The notes beneath the pieces are model-generated. The model did no database searches, was not told the origin of the DNA, and saw nothing but the letters and a program-made list of their open reading frames with translations. Made by a program: the position numbers and the translations under genes. This document shows positions 31,800-38,758 of a stretch of DNA of 64,000 nucleotides, piece after piece. The stretch comes from Rhizobium sp. CF080 (lineage in GTDB: Bacteria; Pseudomonadota; Alphaproteobacteria; Rhizobiales; Rhizobiaceae), in the NCBI RefSeq assembly GCF_000282095.2, contig NZ_AKKC02000016.1, positions 542,927 through 606,926 on the forward strand, in the 5' to 3' direction. Each line of letters begins with the position of its first letter. Positions within the stretch are counted from its first letter, which is position 1.

Positions 31800-32150
31800 A
31801 TGTCTGACGTGAATTCCATATTCGAGCGGCTTAAGCTGCTCGCGGTACAGGCAGGGTTGCCGGAAGTCGAGCAATCGACCCACTACGGGACACCGGCATT
31901 GAAGGTGGGCGGCAAGGCCTTCGTCTCGGTCAAGAATGACGAGACCATCGTGCTCGCCGTTCCGATCGACGAGAAGGAACGGCTGATCGAAATGGCGCCG
32001 GACATCTATTTTCAGACCGACCATTACCGCGGCTGGCCATCGCTGCCGGTGCGGATCGACGAGATTAGCGACGACGAGCTGAAAATGCGGCTGGTGGCGG
32101 CATGGCGCTTTCGAGCGCCGAAGAAGCTTGCCGCCACCTACCAAGGTTAA
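31800..32150 (+). CDS. MmcQ/YjbR-family protein
   Basis: Encodes 116 residues of the YjbR (MmcQ) family, small proteins with a DNA-binding-like fold and no proven function. Motifs: STHYGTPALKVGGKAFVSV and IYFQTDHYRGWPSLPVRID, and the basic end AAWRFRAPKKLA. GGCGGA precedes the ATG. Convergent with a GST gene whose stop is nine bases away. Cytosolic. It may be co-transcribed with the small gene at 31563. Confidence 0.87.
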   Translation: MSDVNSIFERLKLLAVQAGLPEVEQSTHYGTPALKVGGKAFVSVKNDETIVLAVPIDEKERLIEMAPDIYFQTDHYRGWPSLPVRIDEISDDELKMRLVAAWRFRAPKKLAATYQG

Positions 32151-32159
32151 GGGCCAGGG

Positions 32160-32792
32160 TTAGGCAGCGGTCGCGGCAGCTTGTTCGGCTATGGCGCGCT
32201 GTACCGCCGGGCGCTGCTTCATCCGCTCGTAATGCGCATTGACCTTCGGGAAGTCCGCACGGTCGAGTTTCATGTTGGCGAGCCAATCGGTCATCAGGTA
32301 GAGATAAGCGTCGGCCACCGAATAGGTCTCACCCAGCACGTAAGGGCCTTCCAGGAAGGAATCCTCGATCAGCTGGAAACTGTCGTGGAAGACCTTTGGC
32401 GCCTTGGCGATCATGTCGTCGAAGGAGGACTGGTTGTCCGCCCAGCGGTAACCGCGGCGCCAATGGGCATAGGCGACGTGCACCGTGGAGGCGATATAGG
32501 CGTTGAAGGCCTGCATCTTGCCGAACAGGAACGGATCGTCGAGCGGTGCCAGCTTCGCCTCGGGCGCGGCCTGGGCGATGAAGGCGAGGATCGCGACGGA
32601 CTCGGTGATGACGCCCCTGTCCGTTGCGAGTGCCGGCACGCGGCCCTTCGGGTTGATCTTCAGATAGGCTTCCGACTGCTGTTCCTTGTCGGCGAATTTC
32701 ACCCACTTGATCTCGTAGGGCAGACCGGATTCGGCAAGCGCGATATGGCTGGCCAGCGAACAGGCATTGGGCGAAAAGAACAGCGTATACAT
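32160..32792 (-). CDS. Glutathione S-transferase (beta-class-like)
   Basis: Encodes 210 residues. N-terminal thioredoxin-like domain with MYTLFFSPNACSLASHIALAESGLPYE, where S or C near residues 7-11 activates glutathione, and NPKGRVPAL with the conserved cis-Pro plus ITESVAILAFIA. The all-helical C-terminal domain carries the TYSVADAYLYLMTDWL capping motif. This is a second GST, not closely similar to the one at 29899. The enzyme conjugates or exchanges glutathione with electrophiles in the cytosol. Weak ribosome binding site; start by homology. Confidence 0.88.
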   Translation of the reverse strand: MYTLFFSPNACSLASHIALAESGLPYEIKWVKFADKEQQSEAYLKINPKGRVPALATDRGVITESVAILAFIAQAAPEAKLAPLDDPFLFGKMQAFNAYIASTVHVAYAHWRRGYRWADNQSSFDDMIAKAPKVFHDSFQLIEDSFLEGPYVLGETYSVADAYLYLMTDWLANMKLDRADFPKVNAHYERMKQRPAVQRAIAEQAAATAA

Positions 32793-32859
32793 GAAAATCC
32801 TCCGTTGAGCGGCGGTGTTCTAACACGGTTTTCCGACGTCGGAAGCCTCAAACCACCGG

Positions 32860-33216
32860 TCAACTCACTCCGGGGACATCCTCCAGCCGATGCCAGACCG
32901 GAATGCCGCGTTCGGTGGCGATCCGGACATCGTTGTCGGCGCCCTTGGAGGCTCCCGGCAGGCGCAGGACGCCCTCGCAGAGCTGCAGCAGACGGCCGGC
33001 GACCGGATGGAAGATCTCCTCGTAGAGATCGTCACCGACATGTTTTCCGCCGGCCGCATGCCAGACCGGCAGCGCCACCCATTCGCCGATCATCGGCACA
33101 TGACCGGCCTTGAACAGCGCATGCGACGGCGCTTCGAGCCGCCTGAGGTTTTCCGCCATCTTCTGAGGGTCGTCTCCGGTACCCGAGCGGTATGGGCCTG
33201 CAATCAAGATCAACAT
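32860..33216 (-). CDS. DUF4406 / nucleoside deoxyribosyltransferase-like protein
   Basis: Encodes 118 residues. The opening MLILIAGPYRSGTGDDPQKMAENLRRLE and later KHVGDDLYEEIFHPVAGRLLQLCEGVLRLPGASKGADNDVRIATERG are those of small proteins related to nucleoside 2-deoxyribosyltransferases (LPGASKGA-D stretch binds the sugar or phosphate in that fold). The enzyme activity is not certain. The ATG at 33216 follows GGAG by eight bases; an upstream in-frame ATG at 33249 is less well placed. It is divergent from the DeoR regulator at 33334, separated by an inverted repeat, so it may be a DeoR target. Confidence 0.75.
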   Translation of the reverse strand: MLILIAGPYRSGTGDDPQKMAENLRRLEAPSHALFKAGHVPMIGEWVALPVWHAAGGKHVGDDLYEEIFHPVAGRLLQLCEGVLRLPGASKGADNDVRIATERGIPVWHRLEDVPGVS

Positions 33217-33254
33217 CTTCGTTTCTCCAAACCTGTCCGTATTCATCACGGAAC

Positions 33255-33321
33255 TGCACGAAATGCTTTACACCCAAAGCGAATTCAGGCATAAATGCGC
33301 TTATTCATGCAATTTCGTGCA
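33255..33321. promoter_or_regulatory. Inverted-repeat operator candidate between the DUF4406-like and deoR genes
   Basis: TGCACGAAAT (33255-33264) and ATTTCGTGCA (33312-33321) are perfect inverted copies, 47 bases apart. An inner GCATAAATGC (33289-33298) is itself a dyad. DeoR-type repressors bind multiple repeats, sometimes with looping, so this is the likely autoregulatory site. Confidence 0.6.
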
Positions 33322-33333
33322 GAGTCAAGACCT

Positions 33334-34089
33334 ATGCTGACAAGCCAACGCAAGAGCCTCATCCTCGACATGCTGCGCCGGGAGGGGCAGGTCGTCGCCA
33401 AACGGGCGGCAGAGGAATTCTCTCTGTCGGAGGACACGATCCGGCGGGATCTTCGGGAGATGGCAGCCGAAGGGCTGCTACGGCGCGTGCATGGCGGGGC
33501 AATGCCGGCCTCTCCCGACCTGCCGGATTTTTCGGCCCGGCGGGCCGTGTCATCGGATGTAAAGCAGCGGCTTGGCGCAAAGGCGGCCGGGATGGTGCGT
33601 GAGGGGCAGACGATCTTTCTCGACGGCGGCACGTCGACAGCGGAAATCGCCCGCGCCCTACCCCGCGATTTTGCCTTCACGATCATCACCCACAGCCCGA
33701 CGATCGCGGCGGAACTCGAGCATCATCCGACAGCAGAGGTGATCCTGATCGGCGGGCGGCTTTACAAACATTCGATGGTCGCGACGGGTGCCGCGGCCAT
33801 GGCGCAGATCGGGCTGATGCGGCCGGACATCTTCTTCCTCGGCGTCACCGCCGCCCACCCAGTGCGCGGGCTTTCGACCGGCGATTTCGAGGAGGCGGCG
33901 ATCAAGCGGCATATTGCGGCATGTTCGGCCGAGACCATCACGCTCGCCACGGCGGAGAAGCTCGACGCGGTTTCACCGCATGTGATCATGCCGGTTTCGG
34001 CATTGTCGGGCATGATCGTGCAAAGCGGAATGGATGAAGAGCGGATTGCGCCTTATCGGTCGATAGGTGTGGGTCTCATGGAGGCGTGA
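33334..34089 (+). CDS. DeoR/GlpR-family transcriptional regulator
   Basis: Encodes 251 residues. The HTH is RKSLILDMLRREGQVVAKRAAEEFSLSEDTIRRDLREMAAEGLLRRVHGGA (about 5-57), the family hallmark, and the sensor domain includes DGGTSTAEIA (about 91-100), which binds a sugar phosphate. Such proteins repress sugar or nucleoside genes. The ATG at 33334 was taken because the upstream frame (33295) would place coding over the right arm of the inverted repeat. No sugar operon is adjacent; the divergent gene at 32860-33216, which may act on nucleosides, is the nearest candidate target. Confidence 0.88.
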   Translation: MLTSQRKSLILDMLRREGQVVAKRAAEEFSLSEDTIRRDLREMAAEGLLRRVHGGAMPASPDLPDFSARRAVSSDVKQRLGAKAAGMVREGQTIFLDGGTSTAEIARALPRDFAFTIITHSPTIAAELEHHPTAEVILIGGRLYKHSMVATGAAAMAQIGLMRPDIFFLGVTAAHPVRGLSTGDFEEAAIKRHIAACSAETITLATAEKLDAVSPHVIMPVSALSGMIVQSGMDEERIAPYRSIGVGLMEA

Positions 34090-34151
34090 GGCGAGACACC
34101 GGGAATTTTGGCGCCTCTCCCCTAAAGGCACTGCCCTCTCCATCCTCTCCG

Positions 34152-34265
34152 CCGTCATCCTCGGGCTTGACCCGAGGATCCACCGCCGCGTCTGTGGTGA
34201 AGGGACTCTTTTCACGCGAAAGACTTCGCGTGGATGGATCCTCGGGTCTAGCCCGAGGATGACGG
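34152..34265. repeat. Inverted pair of 31-base palindromic repeats
   Basis: 34152-34182 and 34235-34265 are near-identical copies in inverse orientation. Each is itself a hairpin, ATCCTCGGGCTTGACCCGAGGAT in the first copy being 23 bases with central TTGA (described here as ATCCTCGGG / CCCGAGGAT arms). The same unit occurs twice at 41555-41700. It lies between the DeoR gene and the convergent asparaginase gene. Confidence 0.85.
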
Positions 34266-34335
34266 AGTTTGGGGAGCTGGTTTCCCTAAAACCTCGCCCG
34301 GTGCATTGATGCCGACTGGAGCGATCTGACCAATC

Positions 34336-35343
34336 TCACGCAAACAGCGCGTCGGTCACCCTGACGTCACCCACATGGATGCCGTTCCAGTTCTTCATCG
34401 GCTTGTTGGCCATCGCCATCAGCTTGGTGTGCACCTCGCCGCCCTTTTCGAAATAGCGGGCGATCAGGGCGAAGATCATCGCTTCGGCGGCGCGCGTGGT
34501 GCCGTCCTCGCATTTCACCGCCATGGCGATACCCTGGTCCGGAAGGGCCGCGATGAACACGCCCTCGGCGCCTGTCTTGGCAAAGATCTTGCCGGGCGCG
34601 ACTTCCATCAGCTTGGTGCAGGCGCGGTTGGTGCCGGCGACATAAAAGGGTTCGGCCATGCACGCGTCCATCAGCCGGCGCGAGGCTTTGGCGCGTTCGG
34701 CGGACAGGGTGTTGCCGGTCGCCATCTTTGCGAAACCGTGGGCGAGGCCCTTCAGCGGCACCGCATAGGTCGGGATCGAGCAGCCGTCGATGCCGCAATT
34801 CTGGTGGCCGATGACGGCGCCGGCCAGCACTTCCATCGTGCCGCGGATTTCCGCCTGCAGCGGATGGTCGTAACCGACATAGCCTTTGACTTCCATGCCG
34901 GTGTGCACGCAGGTGCAGACGAAGCCGGAATGTTTGCCGGAGCAGTTGTTGTGAAGGGCGGTCGGTGCCTCGATGGTGCGGGCCTGATGGATCAGCACCG
35001 CCTGTTCGGATGCCCAATGGGCGCCGCACTCGAGCGCGCCGTCATCACGTCCGGCCTTGCTCAGCATCGAGGCGGCCATCGCCACATGCGCGTCCTCGCC
35101 GGAATGGGAGGCGCAGGCAAACGCCAGTTCCTTGTTGCCGAAGCCATAGGCATCCGCCGCACCGCTTTCGATGAGCGGCAGCGCCTGCATGGCCTTGCTG
35201 GCGGAGCGCGGGAAGACATGCGCTTCCGCCTCGCCGAACGAGAACAGAACCTTGCCGTCACCATCGACGACGGCACCGAGCCCACGATGGCGGCTTTCGA
35301 CAAGGTTGCCTCTGGTAACTTCAACGGTAACGGGGTTTTGCAT
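34336..35343 (-). CDS. Serine-lysine type L-asparaginase (R. etli ReAV-like)
   Basis: Encodes 335 residues. The family (class 3, studied in Rhizobium etli) hydrolyses L-asparagine to aspartate and ammonia with a serine and lysine active site near a zinc ion, unlike the bacterial type I/II enzymes. The motif PRSASK at 45-50 gives the S47-x-x-K50 pair, CASHSGE at 75-81 holds S79, and NNCSGKHSGF (130-139) with C132 and K135 plus GIDGCSIP with C186 supply the zinc ligands. The ATG at 35343 follows AGGACAG. Cytosolic; a single gene convergent with deoR, across a palindromic repeat. Role: nitrogen use from asparagine. Confidence 0.9.
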   Translation of the reverse strand: MQNPVTVEVTRGNLVESRHRGLGAVVDGDGKVLFSFGEAEAHVFPRSASKAMQALPLIESGAADAYGFGNKELAFACASHSGEDAHVAMAASMLSKAGRDDGALECGAHWASEQAVLIHQARTIEAPTALHNNCSGKHSGFVCTCVHTGMEVKGYVGYDHPLQAEIRGTMEVLAGAVIGHQNCGIDGCSIPTYAVPLKGLAHGFAKMATGNTLSAERAKASRRLMDACMAEPFYVAGTNRACTKLMEVAPGKIFAKTGAEGVFIAALPDQGIAMAVKCEDGTTRAAEAMIFALIARYFEKGGEVHTKLMAMANKPMKNWNGIHVGDVRVTDALFA

Positions 35344-35427
35344 GGTCTGTCCTGAAATTGCCGGTTTCAATAGTGCCTATCATCGGGCGCATATCACAGG
35401 CTCTTAAACGAGTCCGGCGGGATTTTC

Positions 35428-36177
35428 ATGGGGGACCGTATGAAATCGGTTAAGCGGTTGTTTCTGGCCATCTTCATTGTCTACCTCCTGCCCACATTCG
35501 CGTCGGCGGGATTATGGGCGATCAAGGACCGGCCTTCCGGTTGGAGCAATGCGCGTTGGTCGTCGGCCGGCATCCTGCCAAAGCCCGAAGAGAGCAGTGA
35601 TGCGGCGATCTACGTCTTCTCGGCAATGACGGGAGGCCTGAAGGGTGCCGTCGCGAGCCATGCCTGGATCGTCTACAAGGAAAAGGGCGCCCGGACCTAT
35701 ACGCGTTACGACAAGGTCGGCTGGGGCAATCCGATCCGCCGCAACCACCGGGAGCCGGACGCCTTCTGGTATTCCAACCCGCCGCAACTCGTCACCTCGG
35801 TGACGGGTTCGAAGGCGGAACTGTTGATCCCCAAGATCGAGGGCGCGATCGCGGCCTATCCTTACGCCGAGCCGGGCGGCTACACGATCTGGCCGGGGCC
35901 TAATTCCAACACGTTCGTCGCCTATGTGCTGCGCACCGTGCCGGAGCTTGACGCCGTGCTGCCGCCGCACGCCGTCGGGCGCGATTACCTGCCGGATGGG
36001 GAATTCATCCATGTGGACGAAGACTGGCGCGATGTGCATGTGACGCTCCGCGGCCTCATCGGATTGTCGGCCGGCCTGCGCAGCGGGTTCGAAGTGCATT
36101 TCCTGGGCCTGGTCGCCGGCCTCGATTTCGCCAATCCCGGCATCAAGGTCCCGGCGCTCGGGCGTATCGGGATTTGA
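35428..36177 (+). CDS. DUF3750-family exported protein
   Basis: Encodes 249 residues. An N-terminal signal sequence (VKRLFLAIFIVYLLPTFASAG) indicates export or membrane anchoring. The rest is the DUF3750 domain: VASHAWIVYKEKGARTYTRYDKVGWGNPIRRNHREPD, then WPGPNSNTFVAYVLRTVPELDAVLPPHAVGRDYL. The conserved His, Asn, Ser and C-x equivalent positions suggest an NlpC/P60-like or other hydrolase fold, but this is inference. Starts at 35428 or at 35440 (the latter preceded by GGGGGA). Function unknown. Convergent with the DUF1127 gene. Confidence 0.83.
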   Translation: MGDRMKSVKRLFLAIFIVYLLPTFASAGLWAIKDRPSGWSNARWSSAGILPKPEESSDAAIYVFSAMTGGLKGAVASHAWIVYKEKGARTYTRYDKVGWGNPIRRNHREPDAFWYSNPPQLVTSVTGSKAELLIPKIEGAIAAYPYAEPGGYTIWPGPNSNTFVAYVLRTVPELDAVLPPHAVGRDYLPDGEFIHVDEDWRDVHVTLRGLIGLSAGLRSGFEVHFLGLVAGLDFANPGIKVPALGRIGI

Positions 36178-36202
36178 GATGGCAGCTATGCACAAAATGC
36201 AA

Positions 36203-36223
36203 AACGCCCGCGGATGCGGGCGT
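36203..36223. terminator. Bidirectional terminator between DUF3750 and DUF1127 genes
   Basis: AACGCCCGC (36203-36211) pairs with GCGGGCGTT (36215-36223) over a three-base loop. On the minus strand TTTTGCATTTTG follows, on the plus strand CGACAT; it mainly serves the DUF1127 gene. Confidence 0.75.
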
Positions 36224-36250
36224 TCGACATAACTTCATGTCAGATGGCGA

Positions 36251-36397
36251 TCAGAAGCCGACGGCCTGGCGCGCAACGCGGCGGATATCGCCCTGGGCAA
36301 TGCCGAGATCGTTGAGTTCGCGCGGTGTCATACGGCCCAGTTCGGCAACCGTCTGACGGTACTTGCGCCAATTGTTAAGAGTGCGTGCGACGTTCAT
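36251..36397 (-). CDS. DUF1127-family small protein
   Basis: Encodes 48 residues with the complete DUF1127 core: TVAELGRMTPRELNDLGIAQGDIRRVARQA. The ATG at 36397 is preceded by AAAGGGGAA; the longer frame to 36550 has no ribosome binding site. Small arginine-rich DUF1127 proteins in alphaproteobacteria have been linked to RNA turnover, phosphate and carbon metabolism; the role here is inferred only from family. The gene has its own terminator and a long upstream region. The track of unusual upstream hairpins is described separately. Confidence 0.93.
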   Translation of the reverse strand: MNVARTLNNWRKYRQTVAELGRMTPRELNDLGIAQGDIRRVARQAVGF

Positions 36398-36607
36398 GAT
36401 GGTTCCCCTTTCCTGGGATTTTCGAAGCTTGAGCGCCAGTCCTTGGCGCTCTCGTTTGCTTCGATGAGATCTATATAAGCTCATCAAACGTGCACTAAAA
36501 GCGCCCACTCGGCAGGCCACCCATGCGATGAGCGCATGGGTCTTTCTCATATTAGAAATAATGAAAGATGAAGAGCCGCCGGCGCTGAAAATGAAAGGGC
36601 CAGAAAT

Positions 36608-36633
36608 GGAAAAGGGCCGCTCCAGGCGACCCT
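36608..36633 (-). terminator. Terminator-like hairpin downstream of the short ORF
   Basis: On the minus strand AAGGGTCGC pairs with GCGGCCCTT (one G-U pair) over CTGGA and is followed by TTCCATTT. It begins about 66 bases after the stop of the 24-codon ORF, and no other minus-strand gene ends nearby. Confidence 0.6.
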
Positions 36634-36698
36634 TCCATGAGTTTGGTCCGGTTGAACGAACCCGGGGCGCTTCACAGCGGCCCGAAGGAAGATGAGGT

Positions 36699-36773
36699 TC
36701 AGGCCGAGGGTTGCCCCGTCAAGACCGCCACCTTTCCATTGCCCGTTACACAGACCGAAATCTCACTAGACAT
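36699..36773 (-). CDS. Possible 24-residue small protein or leader peptide
   Basis: The frame reads 24 codons, beginning MSSEISVCVTGNGKVAV, and ends in a TGA. GAAAGGAAGG lies six bases before the ATG, one of the strongest ribosome binding sites in the window. A terminator-like hairpin lies downstream and no other gene covers the stretch, so it may be a short translated message or the translated part of a small RNA. No family is recognised and it may be accidental. It is not similar to any neighbour. Confidence 0.35.
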   Translation of the reverse strand: MSSEISVCVTGNGKVAVLTGQPSA

Positions 36774-36945
36774 TGGATCACCTTCCTTTCACTACGTTGA
36801 CGATGATTAAAAGGTAAGTGCCAAAGCCCTGTTCTGCAAGCCACGTTATGTAAACGATTGCGTATTTAATTGAGTTGCGGCGGCGACCTTCCGCCCCTAG
36901 AATTCGCCAGCTTCGATCGAGGCAGATTCTCTCCCTCAGCCCAAA

Positions 36946-36985
36946 GTCACCACGATCTTGCCGATATGGCTGCTGGTTTCCATCA
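36946..36985. repeat. 40-base direct repeat, copy A
   Basis: Exact copy of 37665-37704 in the same orientation. Read on the minus strand it encodes METSSHIGKIVVT followed by LG and a stop, a replacement for the 3' end of the quinone oxidoreductase gene. Both flanks differ sharply from those of copy B, so the identity stops abruptly. Confidence 0.9.
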
Positions 36986-37001
36986 ATCGAGGGATCGAAG
37001 A

Positions 37002-37283
37002 TCAGGCTGCGTCCGCGATATCCAGCCGGACGGAAAGCCCAACCTTTCCAGCAAGTTCTACCAGCGCGTCCAGACTGAAATTTGCAATCCTGCCCCGCAG
37101 CAGGTCGTTCAGCCTCGGCTGGGTGATGCCGAGGCGAGCGGCCGCCTCCGTCTGGGTCACGTTCCAGTTCCGAACCTTCTGCTCGATCGCAATCAGCAGG
37201 GCCGAGCGCATCGACATATTGGCTGCTTGCGCCGGAGTGTTTTCCAGCGCATCCCAGACATTTGCAAAGCTCTGGCGTTCCAT
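37002..37283 (-). CDS. higA: HigA-type XRE antitoxin
   Basis: Encodes 93 residues. The opening RQSFANVWDALENTPAQAANMSMRSALLIAIEQ is typical of XRE-type antitoxins that follow HigB-like toxins, and the HTH is VTQTEAAARLGITQPRLNDLLRGRIANFSLDALVELAGKVG. The ATG at 37283 starts 13 bases after the toxin stop (toxin-first order, as in higBA). GATTGGACC precedes it. The antitoxin should bind the toxin and repress the shared promoter. Stop lies 17 bases from the edge of repeat copy A. Confidence 0.88.
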   Translation of the reverse strand: MERQSFANVWDALENTPAQAANMSMRSALLIAIEQKVRNWNVTQTEAAARLGITQPRLNDLLRGRIANFSLDALVELAGKVGLSVRLDIADAA

Positions 37284-37296
37284 TGGTCCAATCCGA

Positions 37297-37608
37297 TCAG
37301 ATCTGCCGCAGACGTGCGGTGGCGATATCCAGATCCCGCTTTGCCGTCTGCTGCGTCTTCTTCTGAAATGCATGCAGGACGTAAACGGCATCCTCTATTT
37401 TGGTCACGTAGATGATGCGAAATGCGCCCGTCTCGTCGCGGATGCGGATTTCCCGCACACCCGCTCCGATCGTCGTCATCGGTTTCCAGTCGCTCGGCTC
37501 AAGGCCGAGTTGAATTTTGTGCAACTGGACACCCGCCTCTTTACGGGCGGGCTCTGGGAAATCCCGCGGGCGATCCAGCGCGTCTCCGAGAAATTCCAGC
37601 CGCCTCAT
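37297..37608 (-). CDS. higB: HigB/RelE-like toxin (Gp49 family)
   Basis: Encodes 103 residues: RRLEFLGDALDRPRDFPEPARKEAG at the start, IGAGVREIRIRDETGAFRIIYVTKIEDAVYVLHAFQKKTQQTAKRDLDIATARL at the end. The segment H-A-F-x-K-K-x-x-Q/K-T is the hallmark of the phage-derived Gp49-like HigB family, whose members cleave mRNA on the ribosome. Toxin precedes antitoxin. The start at 37608 follows a TTGCAT-16-TATACT promoter (37662-37635). The whole module lies between two 40-base direct repeats. Confidence 0.88.
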   Translation of the reverse strand: MRRLEFLGDALDRPRDFPEPARKEAGVQLHKIQLGLEPSDWKPMTTIGAGVREIRIRDETGAFRIIYVTKIEDAVYVLHAFQKKTQQTAKRDLDIATARLRQI

Positions 37609-37634
37609 ATCGATCCACGATTTATATCAAAACC

Positions 37635-37662
37635 AGTATAGCCCGATAACAGGACTATGCAA
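37635..37662 (-). promoter_or_regulatory. Promoter of the higBA-like operon
   Basis: On the minus strand TTGCAT (37662-37657), 16 bases, TATACT (37640-37635), 27 bases before the toxin ATG. Its -35 overlaps the stop codon of the quinone oxidoreductase gene (37655-37657), so the promoter straddles the insertion boundary. Confidence 0.6.
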
Positions 37663-38656
37663 GCGTCACCACGATCTTGCCGATATGGCTGCTGGTTTCC
37701 ATCAGCTTGTGGGCCTCGATAACTTGTCCGAACGGCAGCACCGAGTGGATGACGGGGGTGACGGTTCCGTTTTCCAGGAGCGGCCAGACCTGGCTCAAGA
37801 GATCGTCGCGGATGGCGCGTTTTTCGTCTGCCGTGCGCGGGCGCATGGTCGAGCCGGTGACTGTCAGGCGCTTCACCATGATCGGCGACAGGTTGACCTT
37901 TTCGGCCATGTTGCCGCCGAGGAAGGCGATGATCGACAGGCAGCCGTCCTTGGCGAGAACGGAGAGGTTCTTTTCGAGATAGGCGGCGCCGATCATGTCG
38001 AGCACGACGTCGACGCCCCGGCCGCCGGTTTCCGCCTTGATGACCTCGGCAAAGTCCTCGGTCTTGTAATCGATGCCTCTTGCGGCGCCGAGCTTTTCGC
38101 AGGCCTCGCATTTTTCCCAGGATCCGGCCGTCGCGTAGATCGTCGCGCCAAAGGCCTTGGCGAGCTGGATGGCGGTGGTGCCGATGCCGCTGGTGCCGCC
38201 GTGGATCAGCACGCTCTCGCCTTCCGTGAGGCCCGCCATCTGGAAGAGATTGGCCCAGACGGTGAAGAAGGTTTCAGGAACCGCCGCAGCCTTCACCGCA
38301 TCGAAACCCTTCGGCCAGGGTAGCGCCTGTCCGGCCGGCACCGTGCAATATTCCGCGTAGCCGCCGCCGTTGGCGAGCGCGCAGACCTTGTCGCCGAGCT
38401 TGAATTCATCGACGCCCTCCCCGAGCGCCACCACTTCGCCGGCAATTTCCAGGCCGAGGATGGGGCTTGCATCCTTTGGCGGCGGATAGGCGCCCTTGCG
38501 CTGCTGCACATCCGGGCGATTGATGCCCGCCGCCTCCACCCGGACCAGGATCTCGCCCGCCCGCGCCGCCGGCAGCGGGCCGTTGGCAATGGTCATCACC
38601 TCCGGCTCTCCGAAGGACGGCAGATCGACGAAACGCATTTCGGTGGGAAGCGGCAT
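37655..38656 (-). CDS. NADPH:quinone oxidoreductase (zinc-independent MDR family)
   Basis: Encodes 333 residues of the medium-chain dehydrogenase/reductase superfamily, PIG3/Qor-like branch without catalytic zinc. The N-terminal half has AGINRPDVQQRKGAYPPPKDASPILGLEIAGEVV and LGDKVCALANGGGYAEYC; the Rossmann half has SVLIHGGTSGIGTTAIQLAKAFGATIY. The enzyme reduces quinones with NADPH. The ATG at 38656 follows AGGAG by seven bases. Its last 13 codons before the final codons are part of repeat copy B (37665-37704). A second, complete replacement end (copy A) is 719 bases away beyond the higBA-like genes. Confidence 0.9.
   Translation of the reverse strand: MPLPTEMRFVDLPSFGEPEVMTIANGPLPAARAGEILVRVEAAGINRPDVQQRKGAYPPPKDASPILGLEIAGEVVALGEGVDEFKLGDKVCALANGGGYAEYCTVPAGQALPWPKGFDAVKAAAVPETFFTVWANLFQMAGLTEGESVLIHGGTSGIGTTAIQLAKAFGATIYATAGSWEKCEACEKLGAARGIDYKTEDFAEVIKAETGGRGVDVVLDMIGAAYLEKNLSVLAKDGCLSIIAFLGGNMAEKVNLSPIMVKRLTVTGSTMRPRTADEKRAIRDDLLSQVWPLLENGTVTPVIHSVLPFGQVIEAHKLMETSSHIGKIVVTLA
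37665..37704. repeat. 40-base direct repeat, copy B (3' end of the quinone oxidoreductase gene)
   Basis: Identical to 36946-36985. It encodes, on the minus strand, METSSHIGKIVVT just before the stop, and lies inside the quinone oxidoreductase gene. With copy A it flanks the higBA-like module, in the layout of attachment-site duplications. Confidence 0.9.
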
Positions 38657-38758
38657 GGAAGGACTCCTCTCAGAACCAGCCATCGACTTACGGCCGGCGT
38701 CGGGCACTGACTTAGGACAGTCCCCGGCTGATAGGAAGGCGGCGTTCCGCCGCCTAGA

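Larger units (their letters stand above)
36398..37001. other. Long non-coding stretch between DUF1127 and the higA-like gene
   Basis: These 604 bases hold no gene of normal size. They contain a plus-strand hairpin ACCCATGCG/CGCATGGGT (36519-36541), a minus-strand terminator-like hairpin (36608-36633), a possible 24-codon ORF with a strong ribosome binding site (36699-36773, minus) and copy A of the 40-base repeat (36946-36985). The upstream region of DUF1127 (36398-36500) must include its promoter. Confidence 0.6.

Noticed and set aside
36251..36550. 99-codon version of the DUF1127 gene
   Set aside because: The ATG at 36397 has a strong ribosome binding site and the family is about 48 residues long.
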